Positions 42,414 through 50,294 of a stretch of 64,000 nt of DNA are shown here, one piece after another. A program made the position numbers and the translations under genes. This stretch comes from Streptomyces parvulus (GTDB lineage Bacteria > Actinomycetota > Actinomycetes > Streptomycetales > Streptomycetaceae). The notes beneath the pieces are model-generated. The model saw nothing but the letters and a program-made list of their open reading frames with translations, ran no database searches and was not told the origin of the DNA. The DNA is taken from positions 62,001 through 126,000 of the forward strand of contig NZ_BMRX01000009.1 in the NCBI RefSeq assembly GCF_014648855.1. Direction: 5' to 3'. How positions within the stretch are numbered: position 1 is the stretch's first letter; each line of letters opens with the position of its first letter.

Positions 42414-43538
42414 CTACCGCCGGTGCTGCGAGTCCGCGACGGTGACCTCGACCCGCTGGAACTCCTTCAGCTCGCTGTAGCCGGTCGTCGCCATCGCGCG
42501 GCGCAGTGCCCCGAAGAAGTTCATCGAGCCGTCCGGGGTGTGGGACGGGCCGGTGAGGATCTCCTCTATGGTGCCGACCGTGCCGAGGTCGACCTTCTTG
42601 CCGCGGGGCAGCTCCTCGTTGACGGCCTCCATGCCCCAGTGGTTGCCCTTGCCCGGCGCGTCGGTGGCGCGGGCCAGCGGGGAGCCCATCATCACGGAGT
42701 CGGCGCCGCAGGCGATGGCCTTGGGCAGGTCGCCGGACCAGCCGACGCCGCCGTCGGCGATCACGTGCACGTACCGGCCGCCGGACTCGTCCATGTAGTC
42801 GCGGCGGGCCGCCGCCACGTCCGCCACCGCCGTCGCCATGGGCACCTGGATGCCCAGCACGTTGCGGGTGGTGTGCGCGGCGCCGCCGCCGAAGCCGACG
42901 AGGACGCCCGCCGCGCCGGTGCGCATCAGGTGCAGGGCGGCCGTGTAGGTGGCGCAGCCGCCGACGATGACCGGGACGTCCAGCTCGTAGATGAACTGCT
43001 TGAGGTTCAGCGGCTCGTGCGAGCCGGAAACGTGCTCCGCGGAGACCGTGGTGCCGCGGATGACGAAGATGTCCACGCCCGCGTCCACGACGGCCTTGGA
43101 GAACTGGGCGGTGCGCTGCGGGGAGAGCGCGGCGGCGGTGACGACGCCGGAGTCGCGCACCTCCTTGATGCGCTGCCCGATCAGCTCTTCCCTGATGGGG
43201 GCCGCGTAGATCTCCTGGAGACGGCGGGTCGCGGTCTCCGCGTCCAGACCGGCGATCTCGTCGAGCAGCGGCTGCGGGTCCTCGTGCCGGGTCCACAGGC
43301 CTTCGAGGTTGAGCACGCCGAGGCCGCCCAGTTCGCCGATGCGGATGGCGGTGGCCGGCGAGACGACCGAGTCCATGGGAGCGGCCAGGAACGGCAGCTC
43401 GAAGCGGTAGGCGTCGATCTGCCAGGCGATCGAGACCTCCTTCGGGTCCCGCGTACGGCGGCTGGGGACGACGGCGATGTCGTCGAAGGCGTACGCCCGG
43501 CGGCCGCGCTTGCCGCGCCCGATCTCGATCTCAGTCAC
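42414..43538 (-). CDS. guaB3: GuaB3-family IMP dehydrogenase-related protein
   Basis: 374 residues, a single TIM barrel without the CBS (Bateman) insert of true IMP dehydrogenase. The barrel signatures remain (FDDIAVVPSRRT, FLAAPMDSVVS, DGGVGWSGDLPKAIACGADSVMMGS), but the catalytic loop that reads GSICTTR in GuaB is GAAHTTR here, with His for the nucleophilic Cys. Start is GTG at 43538. GuaB3 sits directly downstream of guaB in most actinobacteria; its own reaction is unsettled. The terminator between them suggests separate or attenuated expression. Confidence 0.92.
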   Translation of the reverse strand: MTEIEIGRGKRGRRAYAFDDIAVVPSRRTRDPKEVSIAWQIDAYRFELPFLAAPMDSVVSPATAIRIGELGGLGVLNLEGLWTRHEDPQPLLDEIAGLDAETATRRLQEIYAAPIREELIGQRIKEVRDSGVVTAAALSPQRTAQFSKAVVDAGVDIFVIRGTTVSAEHVSGSHEPLNLKQFIYELDVPVIVGGCATYTAALHLMRTGAAGVLVGFGGGAAHTTRNVLGIQVPMATAVADVAAARRDYMDESGGRYVHVIADGGVGWSGDLPKAIACGADSVMMGSPLARATDAPGKGNHWGMEAVNEELPRGKKVDLGTVGTIEEILTGPSHTPDGSMNFFGALRRAMATTGYSELKEFQRVEVTVADSQHRR

Positions 43539-43607
43539 GTCTGTGGCCTTTCCCTGATGCGTTGCAGCGCCTTCCAGTATCCCCGACGGACACGGCGGGG
43601 CACCGCA

Positions 43608-43640
43608 GAGGGCGGCCCCGGATGGTCCGGGGCCGCCCTC
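43608..43640 (-). terminator. Terminator between guaB and guaB3
   Basis: Perfect 15-bp stem GAGGGCGGCCCCGGA (43608-43622) / TCCGGGGCCGCCCTC (43626-43640), 3-nt loop, 13 bp after the guaB stop. Confidence 0.75.
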
Positions 43641-43653
43641 GGGAGGCTGCTGC

Positions 43654-45162
43654 CTACTTGCTGCGGCTGTAGTTCGGTGCCTCGACCGTCATCTGGATGT
43701 CGTGCGGGTGGCTCTCCTTGAGGCCGGCGGAGGTGATCCGCACGAACCGGCCGTTGTCCTGAAGGTCCGGCACGGTGCGGCCGCCGACGTAGAACATCGA
43801 CTGGCGCAGCCCGCCGACCAGCTGGTGGACGACCGAGGAGAGCGGGCCGCGGTAGGGCACCTGGCCCTCGATGCCCTCGGGGACGAGCTGCTCGTCGGAG
43901 GCGACGCCCTCCTGGAAGTAGCGGTCCTTGGAGAACGACTTGCGGTCGCCGCGGGTCTGCATGGCACCCAGCGAGCCCATGCCGCGGTAGGACTTGAACT
44001 GCTTGCCGTTGATGAACAGCAGCTCGCCCGGCGACTCCTCGCAGCCCGCGAGCAGCGAGCCCAGCATCACGGTGTCGGCGCCGGCGACCAGGGCCTTGGC
44101 GATGTCGCCGGAGTACTGCAGGCCGCCGTCGCCGATGACCGGGATGCCGGCCTCCTTGGCGGCGAGGGAGGCCTCGTAGATGGCCGTGACCTGCGGGACG
44201 CCGATGCCGGCGACGACGCGGGTGGTGCAGATGGAGCCGGGGCCGACGCCGACCTTGATGCCGTCGACACCGGCGTCGATGAGGGACTGGGCGCCGTCGC
44301 GGGTGGCGATGTTGCCGCCGATGACGTCGACGCCCGCCGAGTTGGACTTGATCTTGGCGACCATGTCGCCGACCAGCCGGGAGTGGCCGTGCGCGGTGTC
44401 GACGACGATGAAGTCGACGCCCGCCTCGATCAGCGCCTGGGCGCGCTCGAAGGCGTCGCCGGCGACGCCGACCGCGGCGCCGACCAGCAGGCGGCCCTTG
44501 CCGTCCTTGGCTGCGTTCGGGTACTTCTCGGCCTTGACGAAGTCCTTGACCGTGATGAGGCCCTTGAGGACGCCCTGGTCGTCGACGAGCGGCAGCTTCT
44601 CGATCTTGTGGCGGCGCAGCAGCTCCATGGCGTCCACGCCGGAGATGCCGACCTTGCCGGTGACCAGCGGCATCGGCGTCATGACCTCGCTCACCCGGCG
44701 GGTGCGGTCGGTCTCGAAGGCCATGTCGCGGTTGGTGACGATGCCGAGCAGCTTGCCGGCGCCGTCGGTGACCGGCACGCCGCTGATGCGGAACCGGGCG
44801 CAGAGCGCGTCGGCCTCGGCGAGGGTGGCGTCCGGGTGGATGGTGATGGGGTTGGCCACCATGCCCGACTCGGAGCGCTTGACCAGGTCGACCTGGTTGG
44901 CCTGGTCCTCGATGGACAGGTTGCGGTGCAGGACGCCGACGCCGCCCTGGCGGGCCATCGCGATCGCCATGCGCGACTCGGTGACCTTGTCCATGGCGGC
45001 GGACAGCAGCGGGATGTTGACCCGCACGTTCCGGGAGACGTACGAGGCGGTGTCGATCTCGTCGGGTGCCATGTCCGACGGGCCCGGCAGCAGCAGCACG
45101 TCGTCGTAGGTCAGCCCGAGTGTCGCGAATTTTCCGGGCACTCCGTCGACGTTGGCAGTCAT
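43654..45162 (-). CDS. guaB: IMP dehydrogenase
   Basis: 502 residues. TIM barrel interrupted by a pair of CBS domains (about 105-215). The catalytic loop GPGSICTTRVVAG (Cys near residue 312), the NAD-binding DTAHGHS and the flap region YRGMGSLGAM are all present. It oxidises IMP to XMP, the rate-limiting step to GMP, upstream of guaA at 23 kb. ATG at 45162 with GGGAAGG just before. Lies 139 bp after the ECF sigma gene on the same strand. Confidence 0.97.
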   Translation of the reverse strand: MTANVDGVPGKFATLGLTYDDVLLLPGPSDMAPDEIDTASYVSRNVRVNIPLLSAAMDKVTESRMAIAMARQGGVGVLHRNLSIEDQANQVDLVKRSESGMVANPITIHPDATLAEADALCARFRISGVPVTDGAGKLLGIVTNRDMAFETDRTRRVSEVMTPMPLVTGKVGISGVDAMELLRRHKIEKLPLVDDQGVLKGLITVKDFVKAEKYPNAAKDGKGRLLVGAAVGVAGDAFERAQALIEAGVDFIVVDTAHGHSRLVGDMVAKIKSNSAGVDVIGGNIATRDGAQSLIDAGVDGIKVGVGPGSICTTRVVAGIGVPQVTAIYEASLAAKEAGIPVIGDGGLQYSGDIAKALVAGADTVMLGSLLAGCEESPGELLFINGKQFKSYRGMGSLGAMQTRGDRKSFSKDRYFQEGVASDEQLVPEGIEGQVPYRGPLSSVVHQLVGGLRQSMFYVGGRTVPDLQDNGRFVRITSAGLKESHPHDIQMTVEAPNYSRSK

Positions 45163-45301
45163 GACACCTTCCCCAAATGGCCTTGATCGGTGCGGATGTC
45201 CATGCTAACGGGAAGTGGGCGTGGCTCATTCCACGATCGGGAAGGCCTGCGATCTTCGTAGTTTTGTACGGACGGCGGGCGCCGTCCGTTCACAGCGGCA
45301 A

Positions 45302-45979
45302 CTACTGCTCGGCCAGCGCCCGCAGCCGGCTCAGCGCCCGGTGCTGGGCGACGCGCACGGCACCGGGTGACATTCCCAACATCTGGCCGGTCTCCTCGGC
45401 CGTGAGCCCGACCGCGATGCGCAGCAGGAGCAGCTCGCGCTGGTTCTCCGGCAGGTTGGCCAGCAGTTTCTTGGCCCAGGCGGCGTCGCTGTTGAGCAGC
45501 GCGCGCTCCTCCGGGCCCAGGGAGTCGTCCGGCCGCTCCGGCATCTCGTCGGACGGGACGACGGTCGAGCCCGGGTGGCGCATCGCCGCGCGCTGCAGGT
45601 CGGCGACCTTGTGGGCGGCGATGGCGAAGACGAACGCCTCGAAGGGGCGCCCGGTGTCCTTGTAGCGGGGCAGCGCGAGCAGCACGGCGACGCAGACCTC
45701 CTGGGCGAGGTCCTCGACGAAGTGGCGGGCGTCGCCGGGCAGGCGGGACAGACGGGTGCGGCAGTAGCGCAGCGCGAGGGGGTGGACATGGGCGAGCAGG
45801 TCGTGCGTGGCCTGCTCGTCCCCGTCGACGGCGCGGTGGACGAGCCCACCGACCGTCCCCTGATCACGGGGCGCCTCGTCGTCACGCATCGGTCCATCGT
45901 GCCTTGCGGCCGTCCGATCCGTGGCTCCGTGCCCTGTGTTGTGCACCGAAGCGTTATGAGCAGGTGCGCCGGAACTCAT
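45302..45979 (-). CDS. shbA: ECF RNA polymerase sigma factor (SigD/ShbA type)
   Basis: 225 residues if started at the ATG at 45979 (GGGAGGG upstream); a GTG at 46030 would add 17 residues. Sigma-70 region 2 (VEDLAQEVCVAVLLALPRYKDTGRPFEAFVFAIAAHKVADLQRAAMR is the stretch around residues 75-120) and region 4 (LPENQRELLLLRIAVGLTAEETGQMLGMSPGAVRVAQHRALSRLR near the end) are intact. The neighbours guaB and bldM/whiD match the S. coelicolor SCO4769 position and the sigD position of M. tuberculosis. In S. griseus the orthologue ShbA drives transcription of hrdB, the principal sigma gene; that role is inferred here by position and type. Confidence 0.85.
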   Translation of the reverse strand: MSSGAPAHNASVHNTGHGATDRTAARHDGPMRDDEAPRDQGTVGGLVHRAVDGDEQATHDLLAHVHPLALRYCRTRLSRLPGDARHFVEDLAQEVCVAVLLALPRYKDTGRPFEAFVFAIAAHKVADLQRAAMRHPGSTVVPSDEMPERPDDSLGPEERALLNSDAAWAKKLLANLPENQRELLLLRIAVGLTAEETGQMLGMSPGAVRVAQHRALSRLRALAEQ

Positions 45980-46172
45980 CCCCTGCGCCCTCCCCTTCCG
46001 CTTGACCGACTCGTCCCCGAGGAACTCCACACCTCAAGGATGCGTCATCCGCGGCGAAACGAGCAGCGGGCACCCGGCGGGTCGGCTTGTCACCCCCGCT
46101 CACCTCGCGGTAAGCGGGGATCGTCGCATCCCCGACGGGCCCTGTCGTGGGCCTCCACCGCACGGGGTGCTC

Positions 46173-46784
46173 CTAGCGGACCAGGCCCCACCGGAAGCCG
46201 AGCGCCACGGCGTGCGCGCGGTCCGAGGCGCCGAGTTTCTTGAAGAGCCGCCGGGCGTGCGTCTTGACGGTGTCCTCGGAGAGGAACAGCTCGCGGCCGA
46301 TCTCCGCGTTGGAGCGGCCGTGGCTCATGCCCTCCAGCACCTGGATCTCACGCGCGGTGAGCGTGGGCGCGGCGCCCATCTCGGCCGAGCGCAGCCGGCG
46401 CGGGGCGAGCCGCCAGGTCGGGTCGGCGAGGGCCTGCGTGACGGTGGCGCGCAGCTCGGCGCGCGAGGCGTCCTTGTGCAGGTAGCCGCGGGCGCCGGCG
46501 GCGACCGCGAGGGCCACGCCGTCCAGGTCCTCGGCGACGGTGAGCATGATGATGCGCGCCCCGGGGTCGGCGGAGAGCAGCCGCCGGACGGTCTCGACGC
46601 CGCCCAGGCCGGGCATGCGCACGTCCATCAGGATCAGGTCCGAACGGTCGGCACCCCAGCGGCGGAGGACTTCCTCCCCGTTGGCGGCCGTCGTCACGCG
46701 CTCGACGCCGGGCACGGTGGCCACCGCGCGGCGCAGCGCCTCTCGGGCGAGGGGGGAGTCGTCGCAGACGAGGACGGAAGTCAT
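46173..46784 (-). CDS. bldM: Developmental response regulator BldM
   Basis: 203 residues, the expected length. Atypical NarL-family receiver (LVCDDSPLAREAL, Asp in LILMDVRMPG near residue 54) and a LuxR HTH (LTAREIQVLEGMSHGRSNAEIG to VKTHARRLFKKL). BldM acts without known phosphorylation as a homodimer on early aerial-hypha genes and as a heterodimer with WhiI on sporulation genes. Divergent from whiD across 389 bp. A textbook sigma-BldN promoter lies upstream. Confidence 0.97.
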   Translation of the reverse strand: MTSVLVCDDSPLAREALRRAVATVPGVERVTTAANGEEVLRRWGADRSDLILMDVRMPGLGGVETVRRLLSADPGARIIMLTVAEDLDGVALAVAAGARGYLHKDASRAELRATVTQALADPTWRLAPRRLRSAEMGAAPTLTAREIQVLEGMSHGRSNAEIGRELFLSEDTVKTHARRLFKKLGASDRAHAVALGFRWGLVR

Positions 46785-47173
46785 GGCCGTCCTCCGCAGC
46801 TGATGCGCGTCACGTTGAGCCTCCAGGCTGGTACGAAATCGTCACCTGTGCGGTCGACCGTCCCGGACGCCCGCCCGAGCACTTGTTCCTTCAACCGCCT
46901 CCGCACTCTCAACGACGGTCACTCGAAAGAGTTACGGGGCTGTGTGTCGTCTTCGGCACTCTACGTGAGGGGGCGGCCACACAGCAGACATGCGCGGCTG
47001 ACCCGCGCCGTTTCATCACAACCGGTGCCCCATTCAGCCGCTTTTCTTCCACTTCGGCGGTGTCTGCGGCTAGATTCGCAATGAGTCATATTTTCATCTC
47101 CTTAGATCGTAGATGTACGGTCGGGGATGCCGGATCCCCCCATCCACCCATATCGGCATCAAGGGGTCACGCA
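46785..47173. other. 389-bp bldM-whiD intergenic regulatory region
   Basis: Divergent control region of two developmental genes. Toward bldM it contains the sigma-BldN-type promoter (46909-46936). Toward whiD it has an AT-rich stretch (about 47070-47115, TAGATTCGC, GAGTCATATTTTCATCTCC, TTAGATCG) that probably holds one or two whiD promoters. I see no gene. Confidence 0.6.
46909..46936 (-). promoter_or_regulatory. Sigma-BldN-type promoter of bldM (p1)
   Basis: On the minus strand, CGTAAC (46936-46931) and CGTTGA (46914-46909) are separated by exactly 16 bp, which is the BldN consensus as I recall it. Transcription would start near 46902, about 118 nt before the bldM ATG. Confidence 0.8.
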
Positions 47174-47512
47174 ATGGCAGATTTCTCCCGCCTTCCAGGA
47201 CCGAACGCGGACCTGTGGGACTGGCAGCTCCTGGCTGCGTGCCGCGGGGTGGACAGCTCGCTCTTCTTCCATCCGGAGGGCGAACGCGGTGCGGCGCGGA
47301 GTGCTCGTGAGAACTCGGCCAAGGAGGTCTGCATGAGGTGCCCGGTCCGCGCCGAGTGCGCGGCGCACGCGCTGGCGGTGCGTGAGCCGTACGGCGTGTG
47401 GGGCGGGCTCACCGAGGACGAGCGCGAGGAGCTGATGGGACGGGCGCGCAACCGCCTGGTGGCGGCGTCGACGTCCGGACCGGCCGGCGGGGAGGCGGCC
47501 GCGCACCACTGA
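47174..47512 (+). CDS. whiD: WhiD, WhiB-family iron-sulfur transcription regulator
   Basis: 112 residues, same length as S. coelicolor WhiD. The four cluster ligands are Cys23, Cys53, Cys56 and Cys62 (CMRCPVRAEC), followed by the GVWGG turn and a basic C-terminal stretch (RARNRLV). WhiB-like proteins carry an NO- and O2-sensitive 4Fe-4S cluster and bind the sigma-A/HrdB subunit. WhiD is needed for spore maturation and septation. ATG at 47174, seven bases after AAGGGG. Divergent from bldM. Confidence 0.97.
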   Translation: MADFSRLPGPNADLWDWQLLAACRGVDSSLFFHPEGERGAARSARENSAKEVCMRCPVRAECAAHALAVREPYGVWGGLTEDEREELMGRARNRLVAASTSGPAGGEAAAHH

Positions 47513-47571
47513 AGGAACGTTTCTTTGAAGGGGGTGCTCTCCGACGGGGGTTCTCTCGGACAGCAGGGGGC

Positions 47572-48507
47572 TCAGACCGGATCCGGCAGCCGTGCCGCGG
47601 ACAGCCGCGCTCCCGCGTGGGCCAGCTCGTCCAGCGTCGCCGCCACCGCGGGCACCTGGGCCAGGTCGGGCAGGCTGAGCGCGACGATCTCCCGCCGCAC
47701 CGCCGGCTCCAGCGCCACCGTGCGCACACCCCGGGGCCGTACGGACTCGACGGCGAGCTGGGGCAGGACGGCCACGCCCAGGCCCGCGCCGACCAGGCCG
47801 ACCACGGCCGGGTAGTCGTCGGTCGCGAAGTCGATGCGGGGCGAGAAGCCGGCCCCCTCGCAGACCTCGACCAGCTGGCCACGGCAGCGGGGGCACCCCG
47901 CGATCCAGGACTCCCGGGCCAGCTCCCCGATGGCCACGGGCCCGGCGGACTCCGCGCGTGCCAGCCGGTGCCCCTCGGGGACCAGGGCGACGAGGCGGTC
48001 GGTCAGCAGGGGCCGTACGACGAGGTCGTCCCACTCCTCGGCGCCCGCCGCGCCCTCGTAGCGGAAGGCGAGCGCCACGTCGCAGTCGCCCTCGCGCAGC
48101 AGCTCGACCGAGTTCGGCGGCTCGGCCTCCTCCAGGGAGACCCGGGTGCCGGGATGCGCGGCGCGCAGCGCGGCCAGGGCCGTGGGGACGAGGGTGGAGC
48201 TGCCGCTGGGGAAGGAGACCAGCCGGACCCGGCCGGCGCGCAGCCCGGCGATGGCGGCGACCTCCTCCTCGGCGGCGGTGAGCCCGGCGATGATCCCGGC
48301 CGCGTGCCGCACCAGGGCCTCACCGGCCTGGGTGAGGCGCATCTCGCGGCCGGTGCGGACCAGCAGCGGGGTGCCGACGGAGGACTCCAGGGCCTTCATC
48401 TGCTGGCTGACGGCGGGCTGGGTGCAGCCCAGCTCGCGGCCGGCCGCGGAGAAGGAACCGGTCGATGCCACGGCGCGCAGCACACGGAGATGACGAGCCT
48501 CGATCAC
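47572..48507 (-). CDS. LysR-family transcription regulator
   Basis: 311 residues from the GTG at 48507, which lets the protein begin IEARHLRVLRAVASTGSFSAA, a standard LysR start. The winged HTH (AAGRELGCTQPAVSQQMKALE) is followed by a periplasmic-binding-like effector domain. An unusual CPRC pair (WIAGCPRCRGQ) lies in the effector domain and could be redox- or metal-sensitive. Divergent from the MOSC gene with 81 bp between, so regulation of that gene and itself is likely. Confidence 0.9.
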   Translation of the reverse strand: MIEARHLRVLRAVASTGSFSAAGRELGCTQPAVSQQMKALESSVGTPLLVRTGREMRLTQAGEALVRHAAGIIAGLTAAEEEVAAIAGLRAGRVRLVSFPSGSSTLVPTALAALRAAHPGTRVSLEEAEPPNSVELLREGDCDVALAFRYEGAAGAEEWDDLVVRPLLTDRLVALVPEGHRLARAESAGPVAIGELARESWIAGCPRCRGQLVEVCEGAGFSPRIDFATDDYPAVVGLVGAGLGVAVLPQLAVESVRPRGVRTVALEPAVRREIVALSLPDLAQVPAVAATLDELAHAGARLSAARLPDPV

Positions 48508-48588
48508 ACACCCGAGGATAAGGGACGCTTTGGGTGAACGCCGAATATCACGTCGACACTTTGATGACGGCTGTCCTACCGTTCCGCC

Positions 48589-49257
48589 ATGAAGCTTCTG
48601 TCTGTCAACCTCGGCCGCGTGAAGTCCGTGCCGTACACGGACCACCCCCGGGGCGTCACCGGCATCGACAAGCGGCCGGCCGACGGCCCCGTGCGGGTGG
48701 CCGCGCCCGGGCCGAAGGGCGTCGGGGCGAGCGGGCTGGCCGGCGACGCGGTGTGCGACACGCGGCATCACGGCGGCGACGACCAGGCCGTCTACGCGAT
48801 GGCCCGCGAGGACCTGGACGCCTGGGAGCATGAGCTGGGCCGCCCGCTCGCCGACGGCTCCTTCGGCGAGAACCTCACCACCACCGGCCTGGACGTCTCC
48901 GGCGCCCTGATCGGCGAGCGCTGGCGGGTCGGCCCCGACCTGCTCCTGGAGGTGACCTCGGGACGCATTCCCTGCCGGACCTTCCAGGGCCACATGGGTG
49001 AGGAGCGGTGGATGAAGCGCTTCATGGAGAAGGCCGCGCCGGGCGCGTACTTCAGGGTGGTCGAGCCCGGCGAGATACGGGCGGGGGACGCCGTGCGGAT
49101 CGTGCACCGGCCCGAGCACGACGTGACGGTGGCCCTTCAGTTCCGCGCGGTGACGACCCAGCGCGAGCTGCTGCCCCGGCTGCTCGCGGCCGGCGAGGCG
49201 CTGCACCCGGACGCGCTGGCGCAGGCCCGCAAGTACGTCGCGCGGTACGGCGGCTGA
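48589..49257 (+). CDS. MOSC-domain protein (YiiM-like)
   Basis: 222 residues. The MOSC core is present with GDAVCDTRHHGGDDQAVYAMAREDL (read around residues 53-77), FGENLTTTGLDV and the conserved Cys in GRIPCRTFQGHM. MOSC proteins handle sulfur-bearing molybdenum cofactor; YiiM-type members support reduction of N-hydroxylated compounds such as 6-hydroxylaminopurine. ATG at 48589. Divergently transcribed from a LysR gene, its probable regulator. Confidence 0.88.
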   Translation: MKLLSVNLGRVKSVPYTDHPRGVTGIDKRPADGPVRVAAPGPKGVGASGLAGDAVCDTRHHGGDDQAVYAMAREDLDAWEHELGRPLADGSFGENLTTTGLDVSGALIGERWRVGPDLLLEVTSGRIPCRTFQGHMGEERWMKRFMEKAAPGAYFRVVEPGEIRAGDAVRIVHRPEHDVTVALQFRAVTTQRELLPRLLAAGEALHPDALAQARKYVARYGG

Positions 49258-49353
49258 CCGCTCCTCACCAGCGCGTTCCTCACCACCCCTGCACGACGGG
49301 CGGGACATGCGGACCGGAACGGACCCGCTCGGCCCGCCCCATAACCTTGCTCC

Positions 49354-50127
49354 ATGACAACGGCATTGATTACGGGATCGACGGCGGGCATCGGCGCCGC
49401 GTTCGCCCGGCGGCTGGCGGCCGACGGACACAACCTGGTGCTGGTGGCCCGCGACACCAAGCGGCTGCGCGAGCAGGCGACCGAACTCCACGACCGGCAC
49501 GGCATCGAGGCGGAGGTGCTGACGGCCGACCTGTCGACGGACGCCGGCATCGAGGCGGTCGCCACCCGGCTGGGCGAGCGCAGGCACCCCGTCGACCTGC
49601 TGATCAACAACGCCGGCTTCGGCAACAAGGGCAAGTTCCTCGACGTCTCCATGGCCGACGAGCTGACCATGCTCAAGGTGCACTGCGAGGCGGTGCTGCG
49701 GCTGACCTCGGCCGCGGTGGAGGCGATGCGGGAGCGCGGCCGCGGCGGCGTCGTCAACGTGGCCTCGGTCGCGGCCTTCGTCCCGCGCGGCACGTACGGC
49801 GCGTCCAAGGCGTGGGTGGTGCAGTTCACCCAGGGCGTCGCGAAGGACCTGGCCGGCAGCGGCGTACGCCTGATGGCCCTCGCCCCCGGCTTCGTCCGCA
49901 CCGAGTTCCACGAGCGGGCCGGCATGGGCACGGACAACATCCCGAACTGGATGTGGCTCGACGCGGACAAGGTCGTCGCCGCGGCCCTGGACGACCTCTC
50001 CCGCGGCAAGTCCCTCTCCATCCCGGACCCCCGCTACAAGACCCTGATGGGCGCGGCGAAGCTGGTCCCCCGGGGCATGCTGGGCGGCATCAGCTCACGG
50101 ACGGGCCGGAAGTACGGCCCGCAGTAG
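49354..50127 (+). CDS. Short-chain dehydrogenase/reductase
   Basis: 257 residues with complete SDR signatures: cofactor motif TGSTAGIG near residue 7, NNAG near 91, catalytic Ser in VASVAAF, and the YxxxK pair in YGASK. The Arg after the second strand (VARDTKRL) suggests NADP(H). The C-terminus resembles long-chain acyl or ketoacyl reductase-like SDRs. Monocistronic; 96 bp after the MOSC gene and convergent with groEL1. Substrate unknown. Confidence 0.88.
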   Translation: MTTALITGSTAGIGAAFARRLAADGHNLVLVARDTKRLREQATELHDRHGIEAEVLTADLSTDAGIEAVATRLGERRHPVDLLINNAGFGNKGKFLDVSMADELTMLKVHCEAVLRLTSAAVEAMRERGRGGVVNVASVAAFVPRGTYGASKAWVVQFTQGVAKDLAGSGVRLMALAPGFVRTEFHERAGMGTDNIPNWMWLDADKVVAAALDDLSRGKSLSIPDPRYKTLMGAAKLVPRGMLGGISSRTGRKYGPQ

Positions 50128-50131
50128 GAAG

Positions 50132-50215
50132 CGGGCACCGGGCCCCGAAGGGGCGCGGGGAACTGCGCGAGCCACGACACCGCCGCACCCGGCCCCGAAC
50201 CGGCAGGGGCAGACG
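50132..50215 (+). repeat. Dispersed Streptomyces intergenic repeat, copy 2 (shorter variant)
   Basis: Starts CCGAAGGGGCGCGGGG and continues with CTGCGCGAGCCACGAC and a CCG/GAC-rich tail. It shares the GGGGCGCGGGG and GCGCGA-GCCACG elements with the copy at 27.2 kb but lacks its middle segment. It lies directly behind the SDR stop. Confidence 0.6.
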
Positions 50216-50242
50216 CGACCCCGCCGCCGGCGCCGCAAAGAG

Positions 50243-50278
50243 ACGGTGCCCAGCCCCCCGCAGGGGACTGGGCACCGT
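50243..50278 (-). terminator. Terminator of groEL1
   Basis: Perfect 11-bp stem ACGGTGCCCAG (50243-50253) / CTGGGCACCGT (50268-50278), 14-nt loop, just after the groEL1 stop. Confidence 0.75.
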
Positions 50279-50294
50279 ACAGACCGCGCAGCGA

